Shown: positions 32,496 through 43,084 of the stretch, piece by piece
Layout: every line of letters starts with the position of its first letter
Position numbering within the stretch: position 1 is the stretch's first letter
Assembly: GCA_963575645.1 (NCBI GenBank)
Contig: OY754469.1
Location: forward strand, 44,598,753-44,662,752
Origin: Xanthostigma xanthostigma
Taxonomy: Eukaryota; Arthropoda; Insecta; Raphidioptera; Raphidiidae
Direction of reading: 5' to 3'
Length of the DNA stretch: 64,000 nt
Notes under the pieces: model-generated
What the model saw: only the letters and a program-made list of their open reading frames with translations
Databases searched by the model: none
What the model was told of the DNA's origin: nothing
Program-made: the position numbers and the translations under genes

Positions 32496-33257
32496 GCTTT
32501 AAGCCTAGTTACGCGGCGGCAGCGTGTAGTCATTGTAGCAAGCTTTGTTACATTAACTCTCTTTCTCTTTTTTGTATTTTTGTCAAAATTAGTTTTCCTT
32601 AGCTACGCTGGAAAACTGAAGGTTGTTATTTTTTGGAAAAAATTAGATTGATCACTAACGACTCTTGAGAAAACATCAATTACGAATCTTTAAAGTTCAA
32701 ACTTGTGTTTTATTTATTTCTAGTAAGAACTTTATTTAGTTCTTACATCATTAATGTCAAGCTTTTACGATGACAAGTCAAAATCAGTTAACAGTACTCC
32801 TTGCGCACAAATGACGCGCTTAAAAGTTTCTCGTGTCGTGGTTGTAAAGTTCTTACTCACGTTAGGATCCATGAGATCCGCTACAGCTTCATACACACAC
32901 ATTCTCACGGTAAAATTTCCTACAGAAGACATATTATGACGTGCGTCAGCGCAACGCATCTTCTTCACAGCAGAGCTGGGCAGAGCACCGACCCTAAGTG
33001 CTTGAAGCACCGAGAAGAAGAATCGAACACTTTCTAAAGTGCTTAAAAATTCAGCATTAAAAATTTCAAGTTAACTTCTCATTATGTTATTATATTTGAA
33101 AACGTGAACAATATTTCTAATTGGTGGGAAAGTTCCGATTTTAACCAATAAGAAATTGATCTCTAGTGCCAAGCAAAATATGTATAAGCAATTTATAATA
33201 TTTGCATGCTTAATAAGTAGCAAGTATTGCTGCATGTGCTCTAAGCGCCAAAGATTA
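32496..33257. other. Spacer with an unrecognised 81-codon minus-strand frame
   Basis: A minus-strand frame at 32765-33010 has a fairly balanced composition (SVGNFTVRMCVYEAVADLMD and further) and ends shortly before AACTAAATAAAGTTC, which could serve as a poly(A) signal. I do not recognise the protein. It could be a gene fragment carried by a transposon or a chance frame. Nothing else is seen here. Confidence 0.35.
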
Positions 33258-33918
33258 CGATGAAGGAAGGTTTTGGTTGAGGATCATAAATAAGCTTTAC
33301 CAATGTTACGCTAGTGGCCAACGTTTCGAAAAAGTTATTTTCATCTTCAGGGCCTCAAGCTGGTCATAATGTAGTAAATTGTTCTAACAATATGCATGAT
33401 CATTATTATTATGAATTTAAACATCTTATTATAAAAACATTAAAAAATTTATTCAATTTTGATATAAAATGTCACGCAGTAATAGTATATTGTGCAACTA
33501 GTGCGATAATGCCGCACGAGTTGCACATACTATTTTTTATTACGAATTAAATTAAATTAAAATTAAAATTTTATTAAGAATTAAAAAAAGAAACTAGAAG
33601 TAATAAAAATTTTAAAAAATCGTTAAAAAGTTGAAAATTCAGTTAAAATTGTTATTGTATTGGTAACTATGGTAACACTGAATTTGCGTACGGCAAACAA
33701 TAATTTCAGTGCGACAAATAAAGTTTCCGCACGCAATTGAAAATAGCTACTTTTCAACCTAACAGCGTGCGTAAACATACCACTTTTCCCGCATGAGTAA
33801 TAAAAAAAAAATTATTAAAATATTTATCTGAAAATATATAACCAAATTTAAGAACTTTCTGTGGACTGATTGGTAAAGCTTATTTATGATCCTCAACCAA
33901 AACCTTCCTTCATCGTAA
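33258..33918. mobile_element. Fold-back element with hammerhead-like core (family FB-1, copy 3)
   Basis: The terminal inverted repeats of about 55 bp start TTACGATGAAGGAAGGTTTT and end AAAACCTTCCTTCATCGTAA. Just inside the left arm the minus strand (33354-33317) carries GGCC, CTGAAGA, T, GAAAA, loop, TTTTTC, GAAACGTT, GGCC. The ~500-bp interior is AT-rich and includes a 75-bp piece shared with the MITE at 18320-19016. No protein. Confidence 0.65.
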
Positions 33919-34399
33919 CATTCTATTGGATCAACACTACTTTATCTTTTAAGATTATTACAAGTACTAAGTTGCCAACCACTGTGCTATCCTCAGGTCT
34001 TCATCTTTTATATTTTTTGGGTAAGTAAGTAAACGTTTCTGTTCACGGTGTACTTCTGACCACTTTAAACTAGTTACTGGATTGATCCCAAAACCGCCGT
34101 TTAACCTGTTTTGTCCTACGGGAAATTAAAATACATGCTGAAGCCAGGTGAATTATGTCAACATTTTAATTAAATTTTTTGTTGAATGTTGTCATTTTAC
34201 ACAAAGTTTGGATAGACGCCTTTTCAGCAACAGTAAATTGACAACATTAATTAATATTATTTTATGGACGCATGTGTACTAAAGGAACTGGGACATTGCC
34301 CCACCAAGGTAATAATACCAAGTACAGTAGCGTCTCAATAAGTCGTCCCTTGTTAATTTAGCACGGCTGGTCGTCCCCTTCGACGCCGATTTTGCAGTC
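33919..34399. other. Spacer, no gene seen
   Basis: The left part shows nothing recognisable. 34279-34399 may be extra 3' sequence of the RT relic that follows. Confidence 0.4.
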
Positions 34400-35035
34400 T
34401 TAAAGGCCGGAGATACATCAAACATAATTCCGTATTTGATTTGGTAAAAATATGCATAATGAACAGTCAGATCTAAACTAAAATCAAAGCAGCTACGATG
34501 GATTTTCTGCAAATGAAATAGCGAACTTGCAATTAGAAAGGTGCTGAGTCAAGTTTAGACCCTAAAGTAATGTGTTTTTTGTAATGGAATATTGCTGAAT
34601 AATAATGTCATATCTTTCTTTCCTTGAGAGGTATGGAAAATCATGTAGTGTGTTTTACTCACTTTTAGCAGAGGCAATTGTGATGGCACCAAGATGAAAA
34701 TTCTACGAAAGATTGGACTTGATTTTGAAGTTCAAGTGATATAAAACATAATATATCATCAGCATACATAATTAAGCGATCACAAGTCACGCAAGAGGGC
34801 AAACATATAAAATAAATAGTTTTGGACCTAATACTGACTCTTGAGGAACGCCAGTATTGATATGTTTGGGATTAGATGTTGAGCTAGAAATACGGACGAA
34901 TTATGGTCGCGATCACTGAGATAGGACGTGATCTAGTTTAAAGCATTTCCACGTATCCCAAGATGAAAAAACGGATTATGGTTGACTGTACGGAACATTT
35001 TGCTAAGTCGTTGGGTACGAAAGCAAGGATAAATA
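34400..35035 (-). pseudogene. Reverse transcriptase relic of a Jockey/CR1-like retrotransposon
   Basis: Read on the minus strand, broken frames keep the RT motifs in the right order. DLAK (about 35010) and TVNHN (about 34980) come from the palm. LGIRGNALN then a TAG stop then ITSYLSDR (about 34900-34960) and TGVPQESVLGPKLFILY (about 34805-34857) follow. Catalytic DRLIMYADDILCF is at about 34745-34775. LELQNQVQSFVEF, SKTHYMIF and LTVHYAYFYQIKYG (about 34420-34465) complete the thumb. At least two frameshifts, one in-frame stop and small deletions are visible. It is dead and strongly decayed, and no single open frame reveals it. No tail is seen. Confidence 0.75.
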
Positions 35036-35440
35036 TTAACTAACGCAAGCGAAGCTGCCAGTAAAAACTGAGTTGACTATAACATTCACCTCTTAGATCT
35101 GTTTTCGAAAATACTTTCACAATTTACTACCCTGTTAGACACCATGTATGCTAAGTTAAGTGCATTTTCTTATATCTTCAAACAGATTCAAACTTTTAAA
35201 ACATTATTACTTGCCTGTTACAAACTAAGTGCATTTACACCTCAGTCTTTAGAAAACACTAATTAGTCACAGCAGTAACGAGGCATTACGATGCGGCTCT
35301 GCTGCGTTTTTATTAAAATGGAAGTAAAACTTCCAATATGAAAAATATTATTATTACATATGTATTAATATTTAAAAATTGGTAAAGTATTTTTGAAGAC
35401 TAACAACAATTAAGCCTTTTTGCAAAGGTTGTGATAATCA
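35036..35440. other. Spacer, no gene seen
   Basis: Nothing recognisable. Confidence 0.45.
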
Positions 35441-36035
35441 TCATATATATTAATACGCTAAGGTTAAAGATGTTTGCCTCCCTTTTTAGAAAAAAACTCA
35501 CAATTTCTCCACATAAATTATATATCATTTTACAGATAATTGCTTGCTCTACTGACATCGACAACTAAAAAATTTATTATTGCTTTTGTTTTTGTAAATT
35601 AATTAAAATACAGCAACGCTGAATAACGTCTGCCATCTCTCGGCTTTAATTTTGAAACAACGTCAACACTTCGATCTGTCATCTGACCTTCATATTATAA
35701 TTTGTAATACAACAGACACAATACTGCATACTGCCATCTAACGACTTTAATTTTGAATCGGCGAGCTACGCTGAACAACGTCACAGCAATGCTTAATGAT
35801 GCCATCTGACGGCTTAGCTCAACGCTTTTGCTACTTGCGCCTCTATATGACAATTTTAGTAAAATATTTCTTCGATCTGAGCTTCATATTGTAGTACAAC
35901 AAAAAGAAGAACGTTATAAGCAGTGTGCAAAATTAGAAACGAATTGAATACCTGCAATTATATTTAAAAAATAATTTTGTAAAGTGATAATTATTATACT
36001 TATTTAGTGCGAATAAATAGCACAGGTCACACTAG
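35441..36035 (+). mobile_element. Non-autonomous Helitron family H-2, copy 2
   Basis: It is a direct copy of 25081-25643, starting TCATATATATTAATACGC and ending AGGTCACACTAG followed by T. The 3' hairpin has decayed (GTGCGAATAAATAGCAC). It contains a ~25-bp stretch that is missing in copy 1 (GCTGAATAACGTCTGCCATC). Confidence 0.7.
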
Positions 36036-36841
36036 TATAATATTAATACTTATTGTTCGAGTCGTCAATGTACTCGAATACGTGACAATTGCCGGACTAG
36101 AGTCCCCGTTAATCTTGCCATGACTGCATCCGCAAAAGCTTTGCAATGTTTTTGAGTGGATGCGGATACGGATACAGACGTCTGCAGCATCACTGGCATA
36201 GATTATAGAGAATAGATAACTAGAAGTGTGTTTTTAGTGGAATTTTTAATGTGACCAAAAATAAATAAATACACTCTGTAGAAGTGATTTTCAATTTAAA
36301 AAGATTACAAAACCTTTTGAGACATCCTGCATAAAAGCACATAAATTGCATAATTCAACAGTTTTTTTTATCATTCATTGTCTTCTGGTATTATGGATGT
36401 GAAAGCTCTCTTGTTGAACTTATATAGAGTATATATTATCTCAAAGTAGCTTTATTTTATAGCCCATACAAATGCAGTTTCGTCTTCCTGCCTTCTTTAC
36501 TTCTTTGCTATCTTTACAAAGTTTGATGTAAGTGGGTCGTCGGACATATTGAGCGGTTTAATGATGCACACAATCAAATTAATGTCCTTTCTTAACTCAA
36601 ATCTCTCTCTCACATTTATATACAATATGTTATTTTAATTCAACGTTCACAATACACAAATATTTATTCTGTATACAAATCAGAACTGATAAAATGTAGA
36701 TACGCGATTTATTGTGGTTTTTAAGACTTTTGAAAACATAATGAAATTTCTTTAAGCAATTTCTCAAATTAAATCATTCTTGAAGAACAAGATATCTCTG
36801 AAATTTTTAAAATAACCAAGTAAATATAAAATTTAATTATT
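36036..36841. other. AT-rich spacer, no gene seen
   Basis: Nothing recognisable. Confidence 0.45.
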
Positions 36842-37047
36842 AAAAAAAAACAACAAACCCAGCTGCACAAAAATGAAATTAATAGCTAAAAAGAGGAAAA
36901 TAGGTCGGAAACTCTCAACATGCAGCATGTCTCTTTCTTTTATTTTTGAATGGATCCCCACCCGCCACATCTTGAGATTTTCTGACTTGGTTTCCTCCTT
37001 TTAGATATTAATTTCATTTTTGTGCAGTCGAGTTTCTTGTTTTTTTA
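36842..37047. mobile_element. Fold-back element (~205 bp)
   Basis: The arms share TGCACAAAAATGAAATTAAT and its complement, then AGGAAA / TTTCCT words. Arms are about 70 bp with a ~60-bp centre. Non-coding. Confidence 0.6.
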
Positions 37048-37375
37048 AATAATTAATTTTTGATTTCTTCCTGTTAGTTTCGAGTTTTTTTCTACTTTTT
37101 TTGTAGTTTTTGTTAAAATGGTGGCAGCTGAGTGCCATAAATGCATAAAACAAATTGAATGTAATTTCCATAATTTTAGAGGACGATTTTTTTAATAGTT
37201 AATCCACGCAAATCGAAAAACCAAATTATAGACCCTTAAAATTAATTTAGACACTGTAATCAATAAATACTTATTCTATTCTAATTGATATATCTACCTG
37301 TTTATAAGTTAATATTATTATAAAAAATTGTGAAAAATTAACTCTAATAATTTAGAGTGATGATGATCCTGTTTA

Positions 37376-37561
37376 AATGTTGGAAGATTAAAAAGGAAGA
37401 ATCCTGGTGGCATAGGATCGATGAACAAAGCAATTACTGAAGGTTTTTATTGAATTTTATTGCCGAAACGTCAGACAATAAAATGCGATAAAAACCTTCA
37501 GTATTTGCTTTGTTCATCGATCCTATGCCACCAGGATTCTTCCTTTTTAATCTTCCAACAT
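37376..37561. mobile_element. Fold-back element (~185 bp) containing GAAACGTC
   Basis: The near-perfect arms share GAAGAATCCTGGTGGCATAG and its complement. The centre includes TTATTGCCGAAACGTCAGAC. The GAAACGTC box is like that of the hammerhead-like families, but no CUGANGA box with a stem II is evident. Confidence 0.65.
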
Positions 37562-38009
37562 TATAAAAAATATTACCTCATAATCCTTAGTCCTCTGGAA
37601 CATGGTATGTATCTATACTTACTATTTTTTTTTTGTAAGACTCTAAAGAAAGATTGGTGTATTTTTTATTGAAAATATAAAAATAAACGGAATTTTACTT
37701 AAGAAACGTTAGTTCAACGAAGTCATATCTTTTAATGCATCCGTCTGTAAAAGTAGTCTTCATTTGTCACAAAACCATTTAGAAATCACTGGTCTGAAAA
37801 ATTTGAAACACTTTAAAACTTTATTTATAATTCCGTGCACTGTCTAGTTTCACTGTAAAGAAAAAGTCTCGTTACAACTGTAAACATGAAAATGTTTAGG
37901 TATTTTCAGCTGTTATTTATATTTTATTAACACAGGTTGTGAATTAATTAATTATTCATTTTGAGGTTATTCAACTTTCTAGATTTTTAGATGTGTTGAA
38001 ATGGTATAT
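37562..38009. other. AT-rich spacer, no gene seen
   Basis: Nothing recognisable. Confidence 0.45.
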
Positions 38010-38195
38010 AATATTTAGGTTAAAATTCATTTTTCAAAATTTTACAATATTTTAAGTTATGAGGTTCCCTGAATTCAAAAAAAACATATATTTTGAAAAC
38101 GTCTGTGCGGCTGTTTGTCTGTGAACACGATACAGGTCAAACGAATGAGCGGATTGAAAGCAAATTTTGGGAGGATGTTTGATATGCTAACATGA
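38010..38195 (+). repeat. Dispersed repeat, copy 2 (direct copy of 5268-5445)
   Basis: It shares GAGGTTCCCTGAATTCAAAA, CACGATACAGGTCAAACGAA and GCGGATTGAAAGC in the same order and spacing as 5268-5445. Confidence 0.55.
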
Positions 38196-39154
38196 AGAGC
38201 TCTTTTGTTTTGGGGGACAATAAGTGCATTCGCAGACGAGATATATGCTATAAGGTTGTTTTTTAAATTGGTTTTGTTTTTCTGTTAGTTATTTATTTAA
38301 ATAATGTGGTTTATAGATGTTAAACAACAGAGGCCACTAGTTTTTTTTTTTGGCTTCTTTGTGTGCACAATGCCACGACTGGGACTCATAATTTGTTAAT
38401 GTTCTAAAATTTTTCATTAATGTAAGTATTAATTTATATATTACTGAATATCTACTGTTTAATTTTTTTAATTTTTAGTTAAAAAAATGTTCTCAATATT
38501 TAAAACGAAAAGGTAGACGGAAAAAGAATTTTAATTGATTACCTTAGAGTGGCGGTCCGTAACATCTAACGAGCCTCTTACCTTGTGAAAGCTGTAACCA
38601 TGAAGGAGGCGTCTCTACAAATTCCCTTTTTGTTTTTTACGTTGCATCGCGTTCGGAAATACAATTTCAATATACTCCTTATGCGAATTTATTCCAAGTA
38701 TAAACCATTTTAAGCTGTACCTAATTACATTTTTTTGACTTTTGTTGTCTTTCAAACACAGATAGTTCAAAAAAATTTTATTCCATGTTCATAAGTCTTA
38801 CAACGCTTCATGAAACCTCACGTGTCGGCAATTTTGATAATTTTTTTAGGTTAAAATAAAAAAAAAATGTGTTTTGCAGCATTTCGCTTTTTATCGTGCA
38901 AGAGATAAAATAAAAATTCAACGTAGGTACTATTTTTATAGCTATAAATCAAGTCTTCATTAATCCGAATTATTGATTATTGTTTCAAGGACTAAGTTCT
39001 CAAACTGCTTTATTTTTACTTAATTCATCTTATATTAAGTACTTAAATACTGATTAAAATATATCTTATAATACCTATTAGACGAAATTCTGACTTTTCC
39101 CTTTCTTTTACCTTCTTATATATTTAAGGAGGTAAAATGATATCTAGTTAGATC
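38196..39154. other. AT-rich spacer, no gene seen
   Basis: Nothing recognisable over about 960 bp. Confidence 0.5.
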
Positions 39155-39450
39155 ATATATTTAATACCTTCTATACTGCTAGTGGCCGTAAGTGAAAACG
39201 TGGCCCAAGAAGTGAGACAGCCAATGACTGTTTTTCTATCTCTTTCTTTTTACTTGACTCTTTGTGCGCAAGTGTCGCGTCTGTAGTGGGGCAATTAGTA
39301 AGTGGAATAGAGCAAGCCACCTCCCTTTCACAGGTTAGTCCATTCACGGACATGCGCATAAGACTCAGGGTAAAATAAGTAAGACAGTCGTATAAATGTC
39401 TGCACCGTAGTGTTTAAGTCTTTCTCCCGATCTTTACTAGCAATATATAG
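39155..39450. mobile_element. Fold-back element, family FB-3, copy 2
   Basis: The left end ATTTAATACCTTCTATACTG and the right part GTTTAAGTCTTTCTCCCGAT with CTAGCAATATATAGAG match 23007-23217. The interior differs and is longer. Confidence 0.55.
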
Positions 39451-39998
39451 AGAGTATTCGGAATTAAGTAGAAGAGACATAGAAATATATTCGGTCTATA
39501 CGCAGAGCGAACCAACCAGAGATGACCAATCACTTCATGTTGCTATCTTTAACCAATCACACAACAGTATTTTGTGTGCAGTTTCTTTTCAAACGTATCT
39601 CTCTCCCTCTCTTAAATATATTTTACAGCGCTTGGTTTCGATGCGAACACGCGACGCGAAAACCACCATTCCACTGCTCCACCACACGTTGCGGCAACAC
39701 CGTCAGTGTTTGTTGCATTCTTTATCTCTCTGCCTTCTCTGTTCTTTTCCCGTCGCAATTAAGTCTCATCGGGCATTATCTTAAATTTACAACGTATATC
39801 TTACCAGTATATATGTACATATTAAATTCTATCTTACCTGCCTCCATTATACATATATGCCTTTAAAAGTGTGGCTACTAAGAGTAAAGACGCTAGACAA
39901 GCAGTTCTCAACGCGGAGCATAATGGTTACTTCAGAAAGTCGCGCCATATTTCTAATGAGGATGGGCACTACCAAACTTGACCGCTAGAGGCGCCAGC
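39451..39998. other. Spacer, no gene seen
   Basis: It contains a 124-aa plus-strand open frame (39410-39784) without recognisable domain. At about 39640-39690 the minus strand has a weak tRNA-like pair of words (TGGAGCAGTGG and GTTCGCATC), not enough for a call. Confidence 0.4.
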
Positions 39999-40555
39999 TA
40001 TACAGTATGTAAACACGTAAGGTGCACATAGGAAAATTAACATTGGGAAAAAATGACTGGATCAGAGTGAGCCTTGAAATCTTGTTTTTCAATTTGACAG
40101 ATAATATTCTTTTGTAAAATGAATGTGTATACTACCGAAGAAAATATTCAAATGATTACAACATAATCGGACTGTTTTATTAATGGGACATTAAATTCCC
40201 AAAAATACTTAAATATGGTGCGAGATCAAATATCTCCGCCTATTCGTGTTGAACCTAAAAACATTAGGCCACTGATTTACCAACGCGCATACATCATACC
40301 GGTCAGACAATTTTTGAATGAAATGTTTCCAAACAGTTTGTACAAAAAAATTAAAATAATGATTTATAAGAGCTTTTTATTATTAAAAAAGCCAAGTAAA
40401 ATAAAAATAAATCAAAATAAAATAGAAATCCTCAAGATTACCACGATAATTCAATAGAAATAACAATTAATACAGTCATGGCTAATTTTGATTCAAGTAT
40501 TTTTTCCCAATGCTAATTTCCCTATGTGCACCTTACGCGTTTACATACTGTATAA
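39999..40555 (+). mobile_element. Mariner/IS630-like deletion derivative, copy 2 (both ends present)
   Basis: Inverted ends of about 55 bp begin TACAGTATGTAAACACGTAA and end TTACGCGTTTACATACTGTA, inside TA dinucleotides. This fits Tc1/mariner TA target duplication. The start of a transposase-like frame (NVYTTEENIQMI, about 40121-40165) and a later block (RAYIIPVRQFLNEMFPN, about 40287-40340) are joined with most of the catalytic domain missing. The second block resembles the VRxFLNExFPNRW region of arthropod mariner/IS630 transposases. The right third is an AT-rich filler. The related copy at 19449 continues past MFPN with RWHAYLAY. Confidence 0.6.
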
Positions 40556-41424
40556 CCACCACGATCTGTGTACAAAATAAATTTATTTAAAATAATAAAT
40601 CATTGACGAAACCCATGTATTGTGTTTATCAATGTTCAAATTATAAAGGTTTTGTATGTATTTCGAAAAATATTTGGAACCAATCATAACTAAGGTAGCT
40701 ACATACCTGCTGCCTATATCAATTTGATATAAATAAATTACTTTAAAAATTTTCAAAAACAATGATTGATTATTGGGAGTCAACGATTAATTAATATAAA
40801 ATCGACAAAAAGAAGCTCTCAACCGCCTAGATGATGTTGGTCAGCCCGTCAATCAGTCTGACAGTGTGCCAGTTTATGTCAAAACTTGCAATCAGAATTT
40901 AGACTAGAATTTGAAATGGCACACGTGTCCGATGACAATGCATAAATCCAATATGGCCGATCTCCAAGATGGCGGATTATTATTTTCTCTACAACCTTCT
41001 TGACAAGGGCATCAATTGGAAGAATCTGACGAGTTGTGACGTCGTTTGTAAACCCAATATGGCGGACGCCACATATCCGGTCGATTTGAAATTTTGTACA
41101 CATATGCATTCTCGATGACAATTCATGATCCAATCGTTTTTAAAATTAAATAATCAATTAATTTTAATAATAAAATAAAATATTAGTAAAAAATACTTTA
41201 AAAGACAAGCTTCCGTTGAAATGTATTAAAAAGGAAAAAATATTTTTTTGTAAAGTAGGTTCATATTTATAAAAGCTTGAGTCGTAAATCAGTTTATAGC
41301 CCACGCTTTTATTATTTTGAACCAAAATTATTAAAAATTATTTTTTTAAAGAAATCTCAGTAAGCTTGTCTTTAAGTTCCACATTTCTAAAGTCAATAAA
41401 GGAACAGAAATAGATAGATAGATT
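40556..41424. other. Spacer, no gene seen
   Basis: 40900-41130 has two CCAATATGGC words, as in tandem-like non-coding repeats of insects. No gene. Confidence 0.45.
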
Positions 41425-41683
41425 TATTGCAGCTGTGTAAGGTTATACAATCACTTGCCCGAAAATGTAAAAAAATGACAAATCATAACACTTTTAAAGA
41501 TAAAGTAAAATCGATACTGATCGCTTCTAAATTGTATTCAGTCGAGGAATATTTTAACATAACTTTTTAAAAAAAATTTATATTATATCTGTAAATTTTG
41601 TATTTTGCTTTGACAAACTCTCATCTATGATGTTAAATGGAGTAAATAATAATAATAATTATTATTATTATTATTAATGTTCT
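41425..41683 (+). pseudogene. Non-LTR retrotransposon 3' end (ORF2 C-terminus, 3' UTR, tail)
   Basis: The plus strand encodes YNHLPENVKK. After a one-base frameshift in an A run it continues TNHNTFKDKVKSILIASKLY and SVEEYFNITF, then a stop (about 41570). This is the C-terminus typical of Jockey/CR1-like ORF2 proteins. About 100 bp of 3' UTR and a (TAA)/(ATT) tail follow to 41683. Upstream sequence is absent, so the copy is extremely 5'-truncated. Confidence 0.7.
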
Positions 41684-42195
41684 TCTTTATTTTCGTAGTG
41701 TAAAACGCCGAGTCTGCCCAAACACGCCAAACGCTTGATATTGCACCTACGCCGTTGTTTTGAAGAATGCCGCCAAATATCGTTATGAAATCTGACTACA
41801 TACCCGGATTATGAACATGTTTAGATGCCGTTCTAAGGACGGATAGGAAACATTTTCGACAGGAAGCATGTCCGGAACTATTTAAGTGTACTTATTACTG
41901 TTGAAAACAGTAGGACTCACTAGGGAAATAGCTGGAACTTTATAAGCAACAACTTAACAAGAAGGCTACTGCAAATATTTTCAACAAAAAAAAGGTTGGA
42001 AGACACTGCGTCAGACGAACATATCTCCACTGAATGTTTGTATAAACGTACGTAAATATAGTACTGTACAATGTACATACATTAAGAAAGGTAAGGTTAC
42101 ATTCAAGAGGTTTCCATAGCAAGTGATACAATATTTTGATGTGTAACATCTTTTAGCTCTAGATAGGTGCAGTAATTTTGTGAATGCAACGGAAA
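41684..42195. other. Spacer, no gene seen
   Basis: Nothing recognisable; a 69-aa minus frame has no motif. Confidence 0.45.
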
Positions 42196-42306
42196 TGTGT
42201 TAAAGAAGTGAGAAAAGCGCGCGCTATTCAATTTATTATTATTGAATTTTTTATTGACTTGTTTCATGCCTGTATGGTATTTTAGAAATAAAGATTATTA
42301 TTATTA
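42196..42306 (+). mobile_element. Retrotransposon 3' tail fragment
   Basis: TTTTAGAAATAAAGATTATT followed by (ATT)n looks like the 3' end of a Jockey-like element with AATAAA and an ATT tail. The coding part is not visible. Confidence 0.45.
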
Positions 42307-42539
42307 TAATATGGTTCTTTGGTGCGGCCTATACCGTTTGGAGCATGTGCTTGCAGCGTATTAGAGAAAGAAAAAGGGAGAAAGACGACACAGCTGGAAA
42401 CCGTTTATAAATACAATGTGAAATAAACATTAATAATATAAAATAAATAACTATATTATAGTTTTTTATACGAATTAATTCCCGAAAGTTAATTGAGTAA
42501 AGTAAGTATTAATAAATAAAATTACACACCATTAGCAAT

Positions 42540-42865
42540 TATAATACGCGCCACGAATCTAAAAGGCTCGGAAGTTAGATGCGAATGCGGGCTTGCGCTT
42601 GTACAGTCTGTTGAAAAACTACAAACTCGCAACTCAACAAAACTAAAATAACAATAACAACTTGAGAATAGCATACTCGACTGTATTTTAAAGCAGGAAA
42701 GCGACAAGTGACAGAGGCAACGAGCGATCACGGCAACCACCGACGAGCGCACGTTCCGTGCAGGTAGCTGGGAGGTGGTGGGAGTATCAACGGCTCTAAA
42801 ATGTGCCATTGCGACGCTGTTTGTGACTAACTTCCAAACCTTTTAGATCCGTGGCGCGTATTATA
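42540..42865. mobile_element. MITE family M330, copy 2 (reverse, complete)
   Basis: The ends TATAATACGCGCCACGAATC and CCGTGGCGCGTATTATA are inverted copies. The internal sequence is the reverse of 7673-8000. Both ends are intact. Confidence 0.75.
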
Positions 42866-43084
42866 CTATAAGACTCTCTCATTTTTTTGTAGGTATACCA
42901 ATGATGGGGCGAAATAACAGTAAAAGTGTTATCGAAAAAGAACCGTATTTAAAAATAACATTTATGAAGAATTATACTGCCCTATAATAACAATTTTTAA
43001 TAAACTGTTTCTTAACAATCATCTGTTATTTGGAAATTTTATGTACCTAATTATAGTGTGTATTACAGATCATGCTTATAAAGT

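Noticed and set aside
37376-37561. Another complete hammerhead-like core
   Set aside because: It has GAAACGTC but no CUGANGA box with a pairing stem II at the right distance.
39640-39690. tRNA-derived SINE head on the minus strand
   Set aside because: A and B box words are weak and no body, tail or second copy is visible.
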